From Haladaptatus pallidirubidus (GTDB taxonomy: Archaea; Halobacteriota; Halobacteria; Halobacteriales; Haladaptataceae): a stretch of DNA of 64,000 nucleotides. The position numbers were made by a program, and so were the translations under genes. Under the pieces are notes generated by a model, which worked only from the letters and a program-made list of their open reading frames with translations, did no database searches and was not told the origin of the DNA. Shown here piece after piece: positions 1 to 7,853 of the stretch; the stretch's first letter is position 1, and each line of letters begins with the position of its first letter. The DNA lies in the NCBI RefSeq assembly GCF_020700235.1, contig NZ_CP085301.1, positions 1,116,001-1,180,000 of the forward strand, in the 5' to 3' direction.

Positions 1-259
1 GCTCTGCCAGAATCGCCTCGTAGGCGTCCCAACTACGGGCCGCCCGTCCGGTGCCGCCGTAAACCACGAGGTCTTCCGGTTTCTCGCCGACATCCGGGTC
101 GAGGTTGTTGTTCAGCATGCGGAGGGCCGCCTCCTGTCGCCAACCCTTACATTCGATGTCGGTTCCGGTCGGTGCACCCTGATACTCGCGCCACTGAGCG
201 CTCGGTTCTCCCACGCTGTGCGTCTCGGCTCGTTCGTTCGTTTCGGGTTGCTCGCTCAT
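1..259 (-). CDS. hutU: Urocanate hydratase, N-terminal part (cut by window edge)
   Basis: The reverse strand from the ATG at 257-259 encodes the start of urocanate hydratase, the histidine-degradation enzyme that converts urocanate to imidazolonepropionate. The visible 86 residues include the block [20 protein letters not shown] followed by [20 protein letters not shown], characteristic of the N-terminal NAD-binding region of the family. The gene runs off the left edge, so most of the protein is not visible. It is divergent from the HTH regulator starting at 347, which probably controls it. Haloarchaeal hut genes usually lie together, so the rest of the pathway is expected to the left. Confidence 0.93.
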   Translation of the reverse strand, partial: MSEQPETNERAETHSVGEPSAQWREYQGAPTGTDIECKGWRQEAALRMLNNNLDPDVGEKPEDLVVYGGTGRAARSWDAYEAILAE

Positions 260-346
260 TGTATATCATACGCGCGCGAACCGCAAATACCTCAGTCCCT
301 GCGTATGGAGGTTTCTTTAAATATCCCGAGCAGGAATCGGAAAACG

Positions 347-991
347 ATGCACGAGGTCGTACTTCGAATCGACGGAGACAGCGCGTGCGCCGAGGCGACC
401 CGCGGAACCGAGACAACCATCGAACTGTGGTGTAACGACCACTGTGATCTCCTGCACGTTAGCGGGCGAGCAGGCGCAGAAACACTGGTACAGCTCGAAG
501 AACTCGTCGGCGTGCAGGAGCTGTTGGTCGAAGATGACGAACGGTTGGCGATGACCGAGACATGTCTGAAAGACCGCGAGACGGACACCATCGAATCGTT
601 TCTCACTCGGCACAGTTGCCTGCTGGTGCCACCCTTGCGATACGCAGACGGCGAGAAGTGGTGTCGGGTACTCGCGCTCGATTCGGGTAACTTGACCGAA
701 CTATACCGCGATTTAGTGGACGAATTTTCGGTAACAGTCGAGTCGAAGCGCGAGATTGCCGCGATTCCCGGCGACAGACCGCTTCTCACACCGGAAACGG
801 CGATTTCCGACCTATCTTCTCGTCAGCAAGAAGCGCTCGTCACCGCGCACGAGATGGGTTACTATCGAATTCCGCGTGGGGCGACGACCGCCGAAATCGC
901 CGACGAAATGGGCGTCGAGCGCCGAACGCTGGAAGAACACCTTCGACGGGCGGAGAACAAACTGGTCGATGGTATGGTTGCCTTCTACTGA
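347..991 (+). CDS. Bat-type HTH transcriptional regulator, probable hut regulator
   Basis: A 214-residue cytoplasmic regulator. The last 60 residues (about 155-210) hold an HTH_10 (bacterio-opsin activator) DNA-binding domain: LSSRQQEALVTAHEMGYY, then ATTAEIADEMGV and the recognition helix RRTLEEHLRRAENKLV. The N-terminal part is the divergent sensor-like region usual in this family. I chose ATG 347 over the upstream in-frame starts at 218 and 305 because a TATA-like TTTAAATAT lies at 316-324, about 27 bases upstream, as in a leaderless transcript. It is divergent from hutU, which suggests control of histidine degradation. That role is inferred from position. It ends at 991, two bases from the natural end of the convergent MscS gene. 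Confidence 0.85.
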   Translation: MHEVVLRIDGDSACAEATRGTETTIELWCNDHCDLLHVSGRAGAETLVQLEELVGVQELLVEDDERLAMTETCLKDRETDTIESFLTRHSCLLVPPLRYADGEKWCRVLALDSGNLTELYRDLVDEFSVTVESKREIAAIPGDRPLLTPETAISDLSSRQQEALVTAHEMGYYRIPRGATTAEIADEMGVERRTLEEHLRRAENKLVDGMVAFY

Positions 992-993
992 AG

Positions 994-1851
994 TCACTCC
1001 GAGAGTGAAATACCTCTTCGTCGAAGCGGCGGTTGACCCTGCTGAAGAACTCGGAGCGGGCCGCCACGAACTCCGCGTGATCAGGGTTATCTATCCAGAA
1101 TCGCACCTGGACACTAACACCGGAGTCGGTCATATCGACGATTCGAATAGACGGTTCGGGGTCGTTCGAGACCTCGTCGTGGTACTCGGCCTCCTCTAAC
1201 AGAATTTCGCTCACCGCATCGACATCCGCTTCGTATCCGACGGTGAACTCGTGGCTGATTCGGAGTGTGTCGCCGGCAACCGGATTTTTCACCGCGTCGG
1301 TCGCGAGCACGGAGTTTGGCACCGTGATGAGTTCGTTGTCGAAGGTTCGAACGCGCGTCACGCGGAACGTGATATCCTCGATGACACCTTCGTTTCCCGT
1401 CCACTCGATCCAGTCGCCGATGTTGAACCGTGGATCGGTGACTATGAAAACGCCTGCAACGAGGTTCGATGCGATGTCGCGGGTTGCGAACCCGACCGCA
1501 ATAGTCAACGCGGCCGCGAGCGTCGCGGACGCGCCGAAAACGTCGAGCCCGGCGAGGTCGAGCGCCAACAGTATCCCTGCAAACCAGATGGCCGCGCGAA
1601 AGACGCGCAGTATCGCTCCCCGAATGGTGAGATTGACGTTTCGAATCCGGAGCGCGCGCTCGGCCAACGGTTCCAGCACGAGTCGGCCGAAGACGTAGAC
1701 GACGGCGAGCGAAGCGACGAAGACCGCCACATCCCCCGATGTACTCCGGGATTTTATCGAGCAGTTCCGCGTTGTCGAGCGACGCTCCGAATGACGACTG
1801 AAGCCGGGCGACGACACCTGCCTGCACGTCTATTGCCGATGAACGAAGCAC
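994..1851 (-). pseudogene. MscS-family mechanosensitive channel, two frameshifts
   Basis: This is a small-conductance mechanosensitive channel homologue read from GTG 1851 to a TGA at 994-996, but in three reading frames. The N-terminus (LQSSFGASLDNAELLDKIPE) is in one frame. At the C5 run 1733-1737 the frame changes, and the rest of the protein follows: membrane helices with GDVAVFVASLAVVYVFGRLV, the pore-lining helix region ATLAAALTIAVGFATRDIAS and the beta domain RFNIGDWIEWTGNEGVIEDI. Removing one G from the G5 run restores IPEYIGDVAVFVA. Near the end, adding one G at 1013-1014 restores FDEEGISLSE and a stop, two bases from the convergent HTH gene. Without that repair the ORF runs on to 840 with an Arg-rich nonsense tail. 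Either a genuine pseudogene or two sequencing errors. Confidence 0.85.
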
Positions 1852-1921
1852 ACCTTAGAGTTGTGGCTCTCAACCGTCTGGCGAAACCTTAAGTAGTGGT
1901 ACATCGCTAATATACACAACG

Positions 1922-2326
1922 ATGGGCAACAAAAACAAAACTATCTCCTTCCGGGTCAACGAGGATGCCTTCGAAACCCTGCGGGAGATTGCGGAAAAGC
2001 GCGATATTTCGCTGTCGGCGGTGTTCCGCGATTACGTTGATATGCTGGTCGCCCACGGCGGAAAAGTGCAAGTGGTGCCCGAGAATCAGGTCGAAGAGAC
2101 CGGCGACACTTCGTTCCCGCCGAAAGTCGAGGTACCGAAGAGTTTCGTTCGCGAGCACGAGCGCCTCGAACTGGAGGCCGACCACCTCCGCGACCAACTG
2201 CAAGAACACAAGCAGTACGTCCGCCATCTCAAGGCGAAAGTGGACGATGACGACGAAGAGGAAGTTATCCAGTTGGAGGAACTGGACGACGAACTGGAAA
2301 ACGACGAGCCGTTCCGACTCGGCTGA
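1922..2326 (+). CDS. Ribbon-helix-helix protein with coiled-coil tail
   Basis: A 134-residue acidic protein. Residues 6-42 (KTISFRVNEDAFETLREIAE, then SLSAVFRDYVDMLVAHGG) match the ribbon-helix-helix fold of CopG/MetJ-type DNA-binding proteins. A spacer follows, then a probable coiled coil (about 78-106) and a very acidic C-terminus. Dimeric DNA binding through the N-terminus with oligomerisation through the coiled coil is the natural reading. The target is unknown. A TTAAG promoter element near 1890 lies about 30 bases upstream of the ATG, so the transcript is probably leaderless. The gene stands alone between the broken MscS gene and a convergent conserved protein. Similar proteins are common single-copy genes in haloarchaea. 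Confidence 0.75.
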   Translation: MGNKNKTISFRVNEDAFETLREIAEKRDISLSAVFRDYVDMLVAHGGKVQVVPENQVEETGDTSFPPKVEVPKSFVREHERLELEADHLRDQLQEHKQYVRHLKAKVDDDDEEEVIQLEELDDELENDEPFRLG

Positions 2327-2401
2327 GTCGGTCGAACCGCCTCGACAGCGACCAGTACAGTTCGATTAGCCCGACACGGTGTGAGTATCCGACGGAGTAG
2401 A

Positions 2402-2857
2402 CTATCCCGACAACGAATGTTTTTTCCGGCGAGCGAGCGCCTCCGCCGAATCGTCGCCCTCCACGTTGGCGAGTTCCTCGACGGCTTCTAGCGTCCGCAC
2501 CGAGTTGTCCAAAAAGGACAGTATGTCGCCCGAGTATGCGTACACCATGTAATCGTCGGACATTACGTCCACGATGGCGTCAGGGCCGAGACCACCTTCC
2601 CGTAGTTCGAGCAAGTAGCGCATGAACTTCCGTTCCGGACAGCCACAGTAGGGGTTGCTCTGGCAGTCGCAGTCGAGGAAGTCCTCGGCGAAATCGAGCA
2701 CTCGGTCTCTTGTCGCTCCGTCCAGTTTTTGCATGCCGTCGCCCTGAAACAGGATGTCCAGCGTCGCACCCTTGAACGCCCCTTTCGGGATGTTCGTCTC
2801 CAACTGCGAGGAGATTTGGCGATGGTTTTTGACGTAGATTTTGTCCGTGATAGCCAC
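2402..2857 (-). CDS. Conserved haloarchaeal protein with Cys4 motif (DUF5814-like)
   Basis: A 151-residue protein starting MAITDKIYVKNHRQI. It carries four closely spaced cysteines, C63, C65, C71 and C73, in DCDCQSNPYCGCPERKF, which could bind zinc or an iron-sulfur centre. The rest is helical and acidic with no membrane segment. I recognise it as a conserved haloarchaeal family that I believe is catalogued as DUF5814 and is related to an accessory region of haloarchaeal superfamily 2 helicases. That link is from memory and not proven by the sequence. No catalytic helicase motifs are present here. Convergent with the ribbon-helix-helix gene and separate from the cupin gene upstream. Confidence 0.65.
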   Translation of the reverse strand: MAITDKIYVKNHRQISSQLETNIPKGAFKGATLDILFQGDGMQKLDGATRDRVLDFAEDFLDCDCQSNPYCGCPERKFMRYLLELREGGLGPDAIVDVMSDDYMVYAYSGDILSFLDNSVRTLEAVEELANVEGDDSAEALARRKKHSLSG

Positions 2858-2921
2858 GCGTAGTGGGTTTGTATTCGGTTCTGCCGGATAAGCGTGTCGT
2901 CAACGGGAACCGAGAGTCGAA

Positions 2922-3527
2922 CTACGAACCGAGAGGTGGATTCTCGAACTCGGAACCACAGTCCGGACAGCGAACGACTAGTTCGTCACCTTCCTCAAGA
3001 GCGACGCGCAGTTCGTCGTGGTCGCAGTCGGGACAGCCTTTCGGAGCGCGCTCGGCACCGCAGTCCGGGCAGACGAGTGTCGGCTCGCCCGCGTCGGTTT
3101 CCAAGCGCGTCTCGTCGTGATCACAGTCGGGGCAGGTCAAGGGAAATCTCACGTCTTCGCTGTCGCGGGGTGCCCCGAGCGCAAGTATCATGAGTTCGCT
3201 CTCGGAGTCGTTCTTTCCCGACTGGAACTCGCTAGGCGCGAATCGGATGGTCTCGCCCGCTTCGACCGTGATTTCGCCGGTTTCGTGATTCGGGTCGTGA
3301 GGTACGTAGGTCTCGAACGTCGCCTTTCCCTCGATGACGACGAACACTTCTTCTTGATCGCCGTGCGCGTGGAGTCCGCCGGGGAGTGCTTCGCCGGGTG
3401 CGAGTCGGTAGTAGTTCAGTGCGAGGTCGGTCGTTCCCAGCGGTTCGGACAGTTTGTGGTGGTCGATGTCGGTTTCGTCGCTATCGGTTTTGTCGGGGTT
3501 GTCCACGTCGATTGCGACTTTCTTCAT
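2922..3527 (-). CDS. Cupin protein with C-terminal double zinc ribbon
   Basis: A 201-residue protein. Residues about 25-130 form a single cupin barrel with the metal-binding pattern GGLHAHGDQEEVFVV (H53, H55, E59). A conserved glycine-rich second motif is visible around TVEAGETIRFAPSEFQSG. The C-terminal 65 residues hold four CPDC knuckles, enough for two rubredoxin-like zinc ribbons. The substrate or ligand is unknown. Cupin plus zinc ribbons suggests a sensor or binding protein rather than a classical enzyme. I chose ATG 3527 (MKKVAIDV) because the longer frame from 3554 adds only a short unconserved stretch. Monocistronic. Confidence 0.72.
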   Translation of the reverse strand: MKKVAIDVDNPDKTDSDETDIDHHKLSEPLGTTDLALNYYRLAPGEALPGGLHAHGDQEEVFVVIEGKATFETYVPHDPNHETGEITVEAGETIRFAPSEFQSGKNDSESELMILALGAPRDSEDVRFPLTCPDCDHDETRLETDAGEPTLVCPDCGAERAPKGCPDCDHDELRVALEEGDELVVRCPDCGSEFENPPLGS

Positions 3528-3703
3528 AGCAGTCGGTTCGGGAAGTACCGACAAATGCGTTTTCGAGGTTGAAGTGTCGATCCGAAACTGACGGCTGTTA
3601 GAGAACTTTGGATGCCGATTCTCCTACCGGGACTGCAACTGTCTGAATGTTGATTTCCTGTCGATACTGCAATTCCCGACTCCAAATGACCGCAACCGCA
3701 TGC

Positions 3704-3795
3704 GGGCGAGTGCGCCGACCGCTGGCGCACTCGCCCTCGGCGTCCCCTGACCTCCCCGGTCGCTCTGGCAGTTCGCGCACTCCGCGCGAACTGCC
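3704..3795. repeat. Two tandem long hairpins in a 340-base intergenic region
   Basis: The gene-free stretch 3528-3893 contains two strong inverted repeats. The first has perfect 13-base arms at 3704-3716 and 3724-3736 with a 7-base loop. The second has perfect 12-base arms at 3767-3778 and 3784-3795 with a 5-base loop. They are GC-rich and separated by about 30 bases. I see no ORF worth reporting across them. They could be paired terminators, a structured RNA or a repetitive palindromic element. No second copy was noticed in this window. Confidence 0.7.
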
Positions 3796-3893
3796 CTCAC
3801 CGCGCGGCCTCAATCCGGATATGAAAATTCGAGGAATCAATAGCGAGGTCAGAAACCATTGTAACCAAATAGTTTGCAAGAGTAGCGAGAACA

Positions 3894-4130
3894 ATGGTAA
3901 GTCTCTTCGAGCGATGGTTTAGTCGCTTTTCCGACGACTAGGAAGACCCTTCGACAGTAAAAGGGTTTTTCGGCGGGCTATGGCAGATAGGGCTTCAAAT
4001 TGTGCTCTACATCTTCCTGCTGACTCTCGCTGACTCGTTTGGAATTACATCATTCGACGGTTCGCAGACTGCAAATGCCGTCGTGATTTGGGTCGCGGTG
4101 TTTCTCGGCATCCTGCTCGGACGCGGGTGA
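3894..4130 (+). pseudogene. Small membrane protein ORF with in-frame amber codon
   Basis: From ATG 3894 the frame reads MVSLFERWFSRFSDD, meets TAG at 3939-3941, then continues without another stop for 62 codons to TGA 4128-4130. The downstream part encodes two hydrophobic helices, GGLWQIGLQIVLYIFLLTLA and NAVVIWVAVFLGILLG, joined by a short polar loop, so it looks like a real small membrane protein. A TATA-like AAATAG lies about 28 bases upstream of the ATG. The next ORF begins with a GTG overlapping this TGA, which supports translation up to that point. Alternatives are a nonsense mutation, a sequencing error or a downstream non-ATG start. I do not recognise the family. Confidence 0.55.
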
Positions 4131-4330
4131 ACTATCTCCATTACACCCGAGAGCGGTTCAGGCAACTCGGACGGACGTTCACCTACCGAACCACGGCGAT
4201 TGTCGGAGTTTACGGACTGTATATAGCTCTCCTCTCGATTCACCCGGTTCACGGGATTATGTTCGCGCTTGCTAACATAGTCACCAAAATCCTCCTCTTC
4301 CTCGGAAGTACCATATATAGAAAACTGTAG
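4127..4330 (+). CDS. Small two-helix membrane protein, overlapping start
   Basis: A 67-residue ORF starting with GTG 4127, which overlaps the TGA of the preceding membrane ORF in the arrangement GTGA typical of translational coupling. After a basic N-terminus (VNYLHYTRERFRQLGRTFTY) come two hydrophobic segments, IVGVYGLYIALLSIH and GIMFALANIVTKILLFLG, and a short basic end. This topology would put both ends in the cytoplasm. The frame remains open upstream to an ATG at 4088, but that extension overlaps the preceding gene and has no membrane character. Function unknown. Its fate depends on whether the upstream partner is translated through its amber codon. Confidence 0.5.
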   Translation: MNYLHYTRERFRQLGRTFTYRTTAIVGVYGLYIALLSIHPVHGIMFALANIVTKILLFLGSTIYRKL

Positions 4331-4351
4331 GCGCTGTTCGAAAATCGAAAG

Positions 4352-5194
4352 TCAGCGTTCGCGCGTGACGACGAACTCCGCGAAATCGCGGAGGTAGTCC
4401 AGCGCCTCGGAATCCGGCGCGTCAACCCGGTCGAGTGCGGCGAGGGCTGCATCGGATTGCTTGTAGGCCAGCTCGTTCGCCTCGTCCGCGCTGAGGTCGG
4501 TGACTTGCACGATTGAGGGACGACCGATTTCTTCGTCCTGCCCCGTCGGCTTTCCGAGGTCGTCCGGGTCTGCCGTCTCGTCCAACACGTCGTCACGAAT
4601 CTGGAACGCGACGCCGACCCGTTCTGCGTACTCGCCGAAGGCATCGACGGTTTCGGGGTCGGAGTCCGCCGCCAACGCGCCGAGTTCGGCGGCGGCGCGG
4701 AACAAGGCTCCCGTTTTTCGACGCGCGAGTTCCATGTACTCCGACCGGTTCGAGGGCAAATCGACGAGTTCCGAGGCCTCGCCCATGCCGAGTTCTATCA
4801 TCGACTCGGCGACGACTTCCATCGCGCGAGGCTGGGTGGAAAACAGTTCGAACGCCTCACCAAGCATTCCGTCGCTGGCGATGAGGGCCGGACCGTACCC
4901 GTATTCGGCCCACGCGCTCTTCGTTCCCCGACGCACGTCCGAGCGGTCGATGATGTCGTCCACGACGAGCGACGCGTCGTGGACGAGTTCGACGCCGACG
5001 CCAAAATCCACGGCGTCTTCGGCGTCGCCACCCGCCGCCTCGCAGACCAGCATCGCAACCGTCGGTCGAACGCGCTTTCCACCCGAAAGCGCCGTGTGTG
5101 CAAGTTGTTCCGACAGTTCGCGTGGCTCGACCCGCGCTACGACCTCCTCCAATCGGTCTTCGACGAGCGTCCTGCGGGCCATCAGGTACTCCAT
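4352..5194 (-). CDS. Trans-isoprenyl diphosphate synthase (GGPP synthase-like)
   Basis: A 280-residue polyprenyl synthetase. It condenses isopentenyl diphosphate with allylic diphosphates, in haloarchaea to make geranylgeranyl or farnesylgeranyl chains for archaeal lipids and quinones. The substrate-binding GGKRVRP is at 38-44, the first aspartate-rich motif DDIID at 79-83 and the second DDVLD at 201-205. Residues just before the first motif are small (ASLVV), so there is no bulky stop residue limiting chain length there. It is shorter than the typical 340-350-residue IdsA and probably represents the second, shorter haloarchaeal paralogue. I leave the symbol blank because product length cannot be read from sequence. 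It is followed by a methyltransferase gene on the same strand. Confidence 0.88.
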   Translation of the reverse strand: MEYLMARRTLVEDRLEEVVARVEPRELSEQLAHTALSGGKRVRPTVAMLVCEAAGGDAEDAVDFGVGVELVHDASLVVDDIIDRSDVRRGTKSAWAEYGYGPALIASDGMLGEAFELFSTQPRAMEVVAESMIELGMGEASELVDLPSNRSEYMELARRKTGALFRAAAELGALAADSDPETVDAFGEYAERVGVAFQIRDDVLDETADPDDLGKPTGQDEEIGRPSIVQVTDLSADEANELAYKQSDAALAALDRVDAPDSEALDYLRDFAEFVVTRER

Positions 5195-5236
5195 TCATCT
5201 GTGCTTCAGGACGGGGCACGCAAATACGTGACGGGT

Positions 5237-5959
5237 TCAGTTTGCTGTCATCACGGCGCGAACGGATAGAAACGTGGGTTCGCGTGACACGCGTTCGAAG
5301 GTTTCCGGAGCCTTCTCGCGGAACGCTTCCGTCGGCCGGCTTTCTTCGATGCGGTCGAGGTGAAAGCCCGCACCGAGCAGGGGATTCAGTATCGCCGAAA
5401 GCGGCCGCCGGTACGTCGGAACCTCGACCGGATCGCCGAAACTCGTCCAGACCTCGCTCACGATCTCCGTCTCGAAGTAGTTCTCCGGATCGAAATGGAG
5501 GAAATCCCCGATGGGGTGGCCGCACGAGAAGACGAGGGGGGCGTCAGCGCGGAGTACGCGAGCCAATTCCGAGAAAAGCGAGTCCCAGTCCGAAACGTAA
5601 TCGAACGCCAACGAGCTGTAGACGAGGTCGAACCGGTTCGACTCGAAGGGGAGACCCTCGCCGAAGTCGCATCGCAGAAACTCCGCACCCGGTGCGTGCT
5701 CGCGTGCGTGAGAAAGCATCGACGGGCTCGCGTCGATACCGGTCACCGCCGCGTCTTCGTCAAGCAGATATTCGGTCGTGATTCCCGGCCCGCATCCGAC
5801 GTCTAATACGTCCATTCCCGAAACATCCGGAAGCAATCCCTGCGTCGTCGGACGTTCGAGGTCGGCGTTAAACGGTTTCGTCGGCGCGCGCTCGGCGTAG
5901 TCGTCAGCCAACTGCTCGTAGGCCGAGAGGGCCAGCGGTCGCTTTCGTTCGTCGGTCAC
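5237..5959 (-). CDS. Class I SAM-dependent methyltransferase
   Basis: A 240-residue soluble methyltransferase with a Methyltransf_11-type Rossmann domain. Motif I MDVLDVGCGPGITTEYLL (about residues 49-66) binds S-adenosylmethionine. The acidic end of strand 2 is VTGIDASPSML, and motif IV-like RFDLVYSSLAFDYVSDW follows. The C-terminal part around YFETEIVSEVWTSFG and the later PTYRRPLSAILNPL probably forms the substrate lid. The substrate is unknown. It lies downstream of etfA on the same strand but with a 48-base gap, and upstream of the prenyl synthase gene, which would allow a lipid or quinone role. That is only a positional hint. Confidence 0.85.
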   Translation of the reverse strand: MTDERKRPLALSAYEQLADDYAERAPTKPFNADLERPTTQGLLPDVSGMDVLDVGCGPGITTEYLLDEDAAVTGIDASPSMLSHAREHAPGAEFLRCDFGEGLPFESNRFDLVYSSLAFDYVSDWDSLFSELARVLRADAPLVFSCGHPIGDFLHFDPENYFETEIVSEVWTSFGDPVEVPTYRRPLSAILNPLLGAGFHLDRIEESRPTEAFREKAPETFERVSREPTFLSVRAVMTAN

Positions 5960-6007
5960 AATTCCTTGTCGGCAAGAACGGTGAAAAAGGTCGCTAATCG
6001 GAAGTCT

Positions 6008-6961
6008 CTAGCTGAACTGCTCGATAAGTTCCGGAACGACTTCGAACAGGTCGCCGACGACACCGTAATCGGCGATGTCGAAGATAGGCGCGTTCGGGTC
6101 GGTGTTGACCGCGATGATGGTTTCGGCACCTTTCATTCCGGCGACGTGCTGAACCGCGCCGGAGATACCGATTGCGAGGTACACCTGCGGCGTCACTTGT
6201 GCACCCGACTGACCGACCTGACGATTCTTCGGGAGCCAGCCGTTGTCCACGATTGGGCGGGAAGACGCGAGGGTCGCACCCGTTGCCTCCACAAGGTCTT
6301 CGATGAGCGGAAGATTCTCTTCCTCCTCGATACCGCGGCCGATGCTGACGATGAATTCAGCTTCGCTAATGTCCACGTCACCGCTGCCGACTTCCTCGAA
6401 GCCGGTGACAGTCGAGCGAACGTCGGACTCGTCGACTTCGAAGTCGAACGCGGAAATCTCGGCGTCGCCGACGCCTTCGGCTTCCGGCCATTCTGCGCCA
6501 CGGGTGGTGACGGCGAACTGGTCGCCCTCGACTTCCACGGTCATCTCGACTTTCGAGCCGTACATTTCGCGGGTCGTCGTCAGCGTTTCGTCGTACTCGA
6601 AGCCGATAACGTCAGTGACGAGCGGCAGGTCGAGTCGATTTGCAACCGCGGGCGCGTAGTCCAGTCCGTTCACGCTGTTCGGCATGAGGACGAACGTCGG
6701 TGCGAGGTCGTTGTACAGCGCCTCGACGGCCTGCACGTACACGTCGTGGTTGAACTCTTCGCCGTTTTCGACGGTGTGAACCGCGTCCACGCCCTCACGG
6801 TTCAGGCTGTCCGCGAAGGAGTCCACGTTACCGCTGATAACCGCGAGGTGGAGTTCGCCACCCGCGTCGTCGGCCAGTTCGCGCCCGGCGGAGATGATTT
6901 CGAAGCTCTCGTCGCGGAGTTCGCCGCGGCGGTGTTCCGTAATGGCGAGAACGTCGCTCAT
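6008..6961 (-). CDS. etfA: Electron transfer flavoprotein alpha subunit
   Basis: A 317-residue FixB/EtfA protein that carries FAD and passes electrons from dehydrogenases to the quinone pool. The C-terminal FAD domain is clear: GQSGAQVTPQVYLAIGISGA, then VQHVAGMKGAETIIAVNTD and APIFDIADYGVVGDLFEVVP. The N-terminal domain begins VLAITEHRRGELRDESFEI, as usual for the family. It starts inside the stop region of etfB (overlap 6958-6961, ATGA), so the two subunits are translationally coupled. Length is normal for the short archaeal type without an added ferredoxin domain. Cytoplasmic heterodimer with EtfB. Confidence 0.96.
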   Translation of the reverse strand: MSDVLAITEHRRGELRDESFEIISAGRELADDAGGELHLAVISGNVDSFADSLNREGVDAVHTVENGEEFNHDVYVQAVEALYNDLAPTFVLMPNSVNGLDYAPAVANRLDLPLVTDVIGFEYDETLTTTREMYGSKVEMTVEVEGDQFAVTTRGAEWPEAEGVGDAEISAFDFEVDESDVRSTVTGFEEVGSGDVDISEAEFIVSIGRGIEEEENLPLIEDLVEATGATLASSRPIVDNGWLPKNRQVGQSGAQVTPQVYLAIGISGAVQHVAGMKGAETIIAVNTDPNAPIFDIADYGVVGDLFEVVPELIEQFS

Positions 6962-7749
6962 TCTGCCACCCCCTTCTCGCGGAGCACTTCAGCCAGTTTT
7001 CCGGCAGTTTCTCCGGCGTCTCCCTCGAATATTTCCGCGTCGCTCTCGCTTTCTGGTTCGTACATGTCGGTCAGCGTCAGGTCGCTCTCTAAGGTGTCGG
7101 CGTTGAGACCGAGGTCGTCGAGCGTTTTAGGTGCGATTTCTTTCGATTGGGCCTGTCGAATACCGCGCAGACTGGCGTATCGGGGTTCGTTGATACCGGT
7201 CTGAATGGTGAGCACCGCGGGAAGTTCCACGTCGGTTAACTCCTCGACACCGCCTTCCAATTCTCGGCGGACGTGCGCGACACCTTCGTCGGCATCCATA
7301 TCGAGGGCGTTCACGACTGCCGCCCACTCGAAGTCGATGGCGTCCGCGAGCGCGACACCGGTCGCACCGAATGCGTCGTCGCCTGCCTGCACGCCGGTCA
7401 GCACGACGTCGGGTTCTTCTTCCGCGACGACGGCGGAGAAAATCTGCGCCTTTGCCTCGATGTCGAGCAGGTCAACGTCCTCGAACGACTCGTCCCAGAC
7501 GCGAATCGAGCGATCCGCGCCTTTGGCGAGCGCCATCCGAATCGTTTCCTCCGAGCGCTCGGGGCCGATGGTGACGGTGACGACTTCGTCGGCGATGCCC
7601 TCCTCGTTCATTTGGACGCCTTCTTCGACAGCGTAGTCGTCCCACTCGTTGAGGTCGTATTCGAGGTAGCGGTCGTCTACCTCCGTCCCTTCGACTTCGA
7701 AGTCATCCGCGAGTTCGGCGACTTCTTTTACGGTTACAAGGACCTTCAT
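6958..7749 (-). CDS. etfB: Electron transfer flavoprotein beta subunit
   Basis: A 263-residue FixA/EtfB protein, partner of EtfA in electron transfer from acyl-CoA or other dehydrogenases. It begins MKVLVTVKEVAELADDFEVE and has the AMP/nucleotide-binding region DVVLTGVQAGDDAFGATGVA and the recognition-loop signature region AVLTIQTGINEPRYASLRGI typical of the beta subunit. I chose ATG 7749, since the two codons before it (TTG ATT) give no better start. First gene of a two-gene operon with etfA (ATGA overlap). The 104-base upstream gap separates it from the envelope regulator on the same strand. Confidence 0.95.
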   Translation of the reverse strand: MKVLVTVKEVAELADDFEVEGTEVDDRYLEYDLNEWDDYAVEEGVQMNEEGIADEVVTVTIGPERSEETIRMALAKGADRSIRVWDESFEDVDLLDIEAKAQIFSAVVAEEEPDVVLTGVQAGDDAFGATGVALADAIDFEWAAVVNALDMDADEGVAHVRRELEGGVEELTDVELPAVLTIQTGINEPRYASLRGIRQAQSKEIAPKTLDDLGLNADTLESDLTLTDMYEPESESDAEIFEGDAGETAGKLAEVLREKGVAE

Positions 7750-7853
7750 AATCAATTCCTTTCCGGGTAGCGGGTAAACGTTTTCGAAACGGCGGACAAT
7801 GCACGAACAGTACTATTCGGTTTTCTTACTCGTTAGAATCGAATTTGCGGGAG

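Noticed and set aside
3939..3941. TAG as a possible pyrrolysine codon
   Set aside because: No pyrrolysine genes are in the window and haloarchaea are not known to use it; aRF1 has normal stop-codon motifs.
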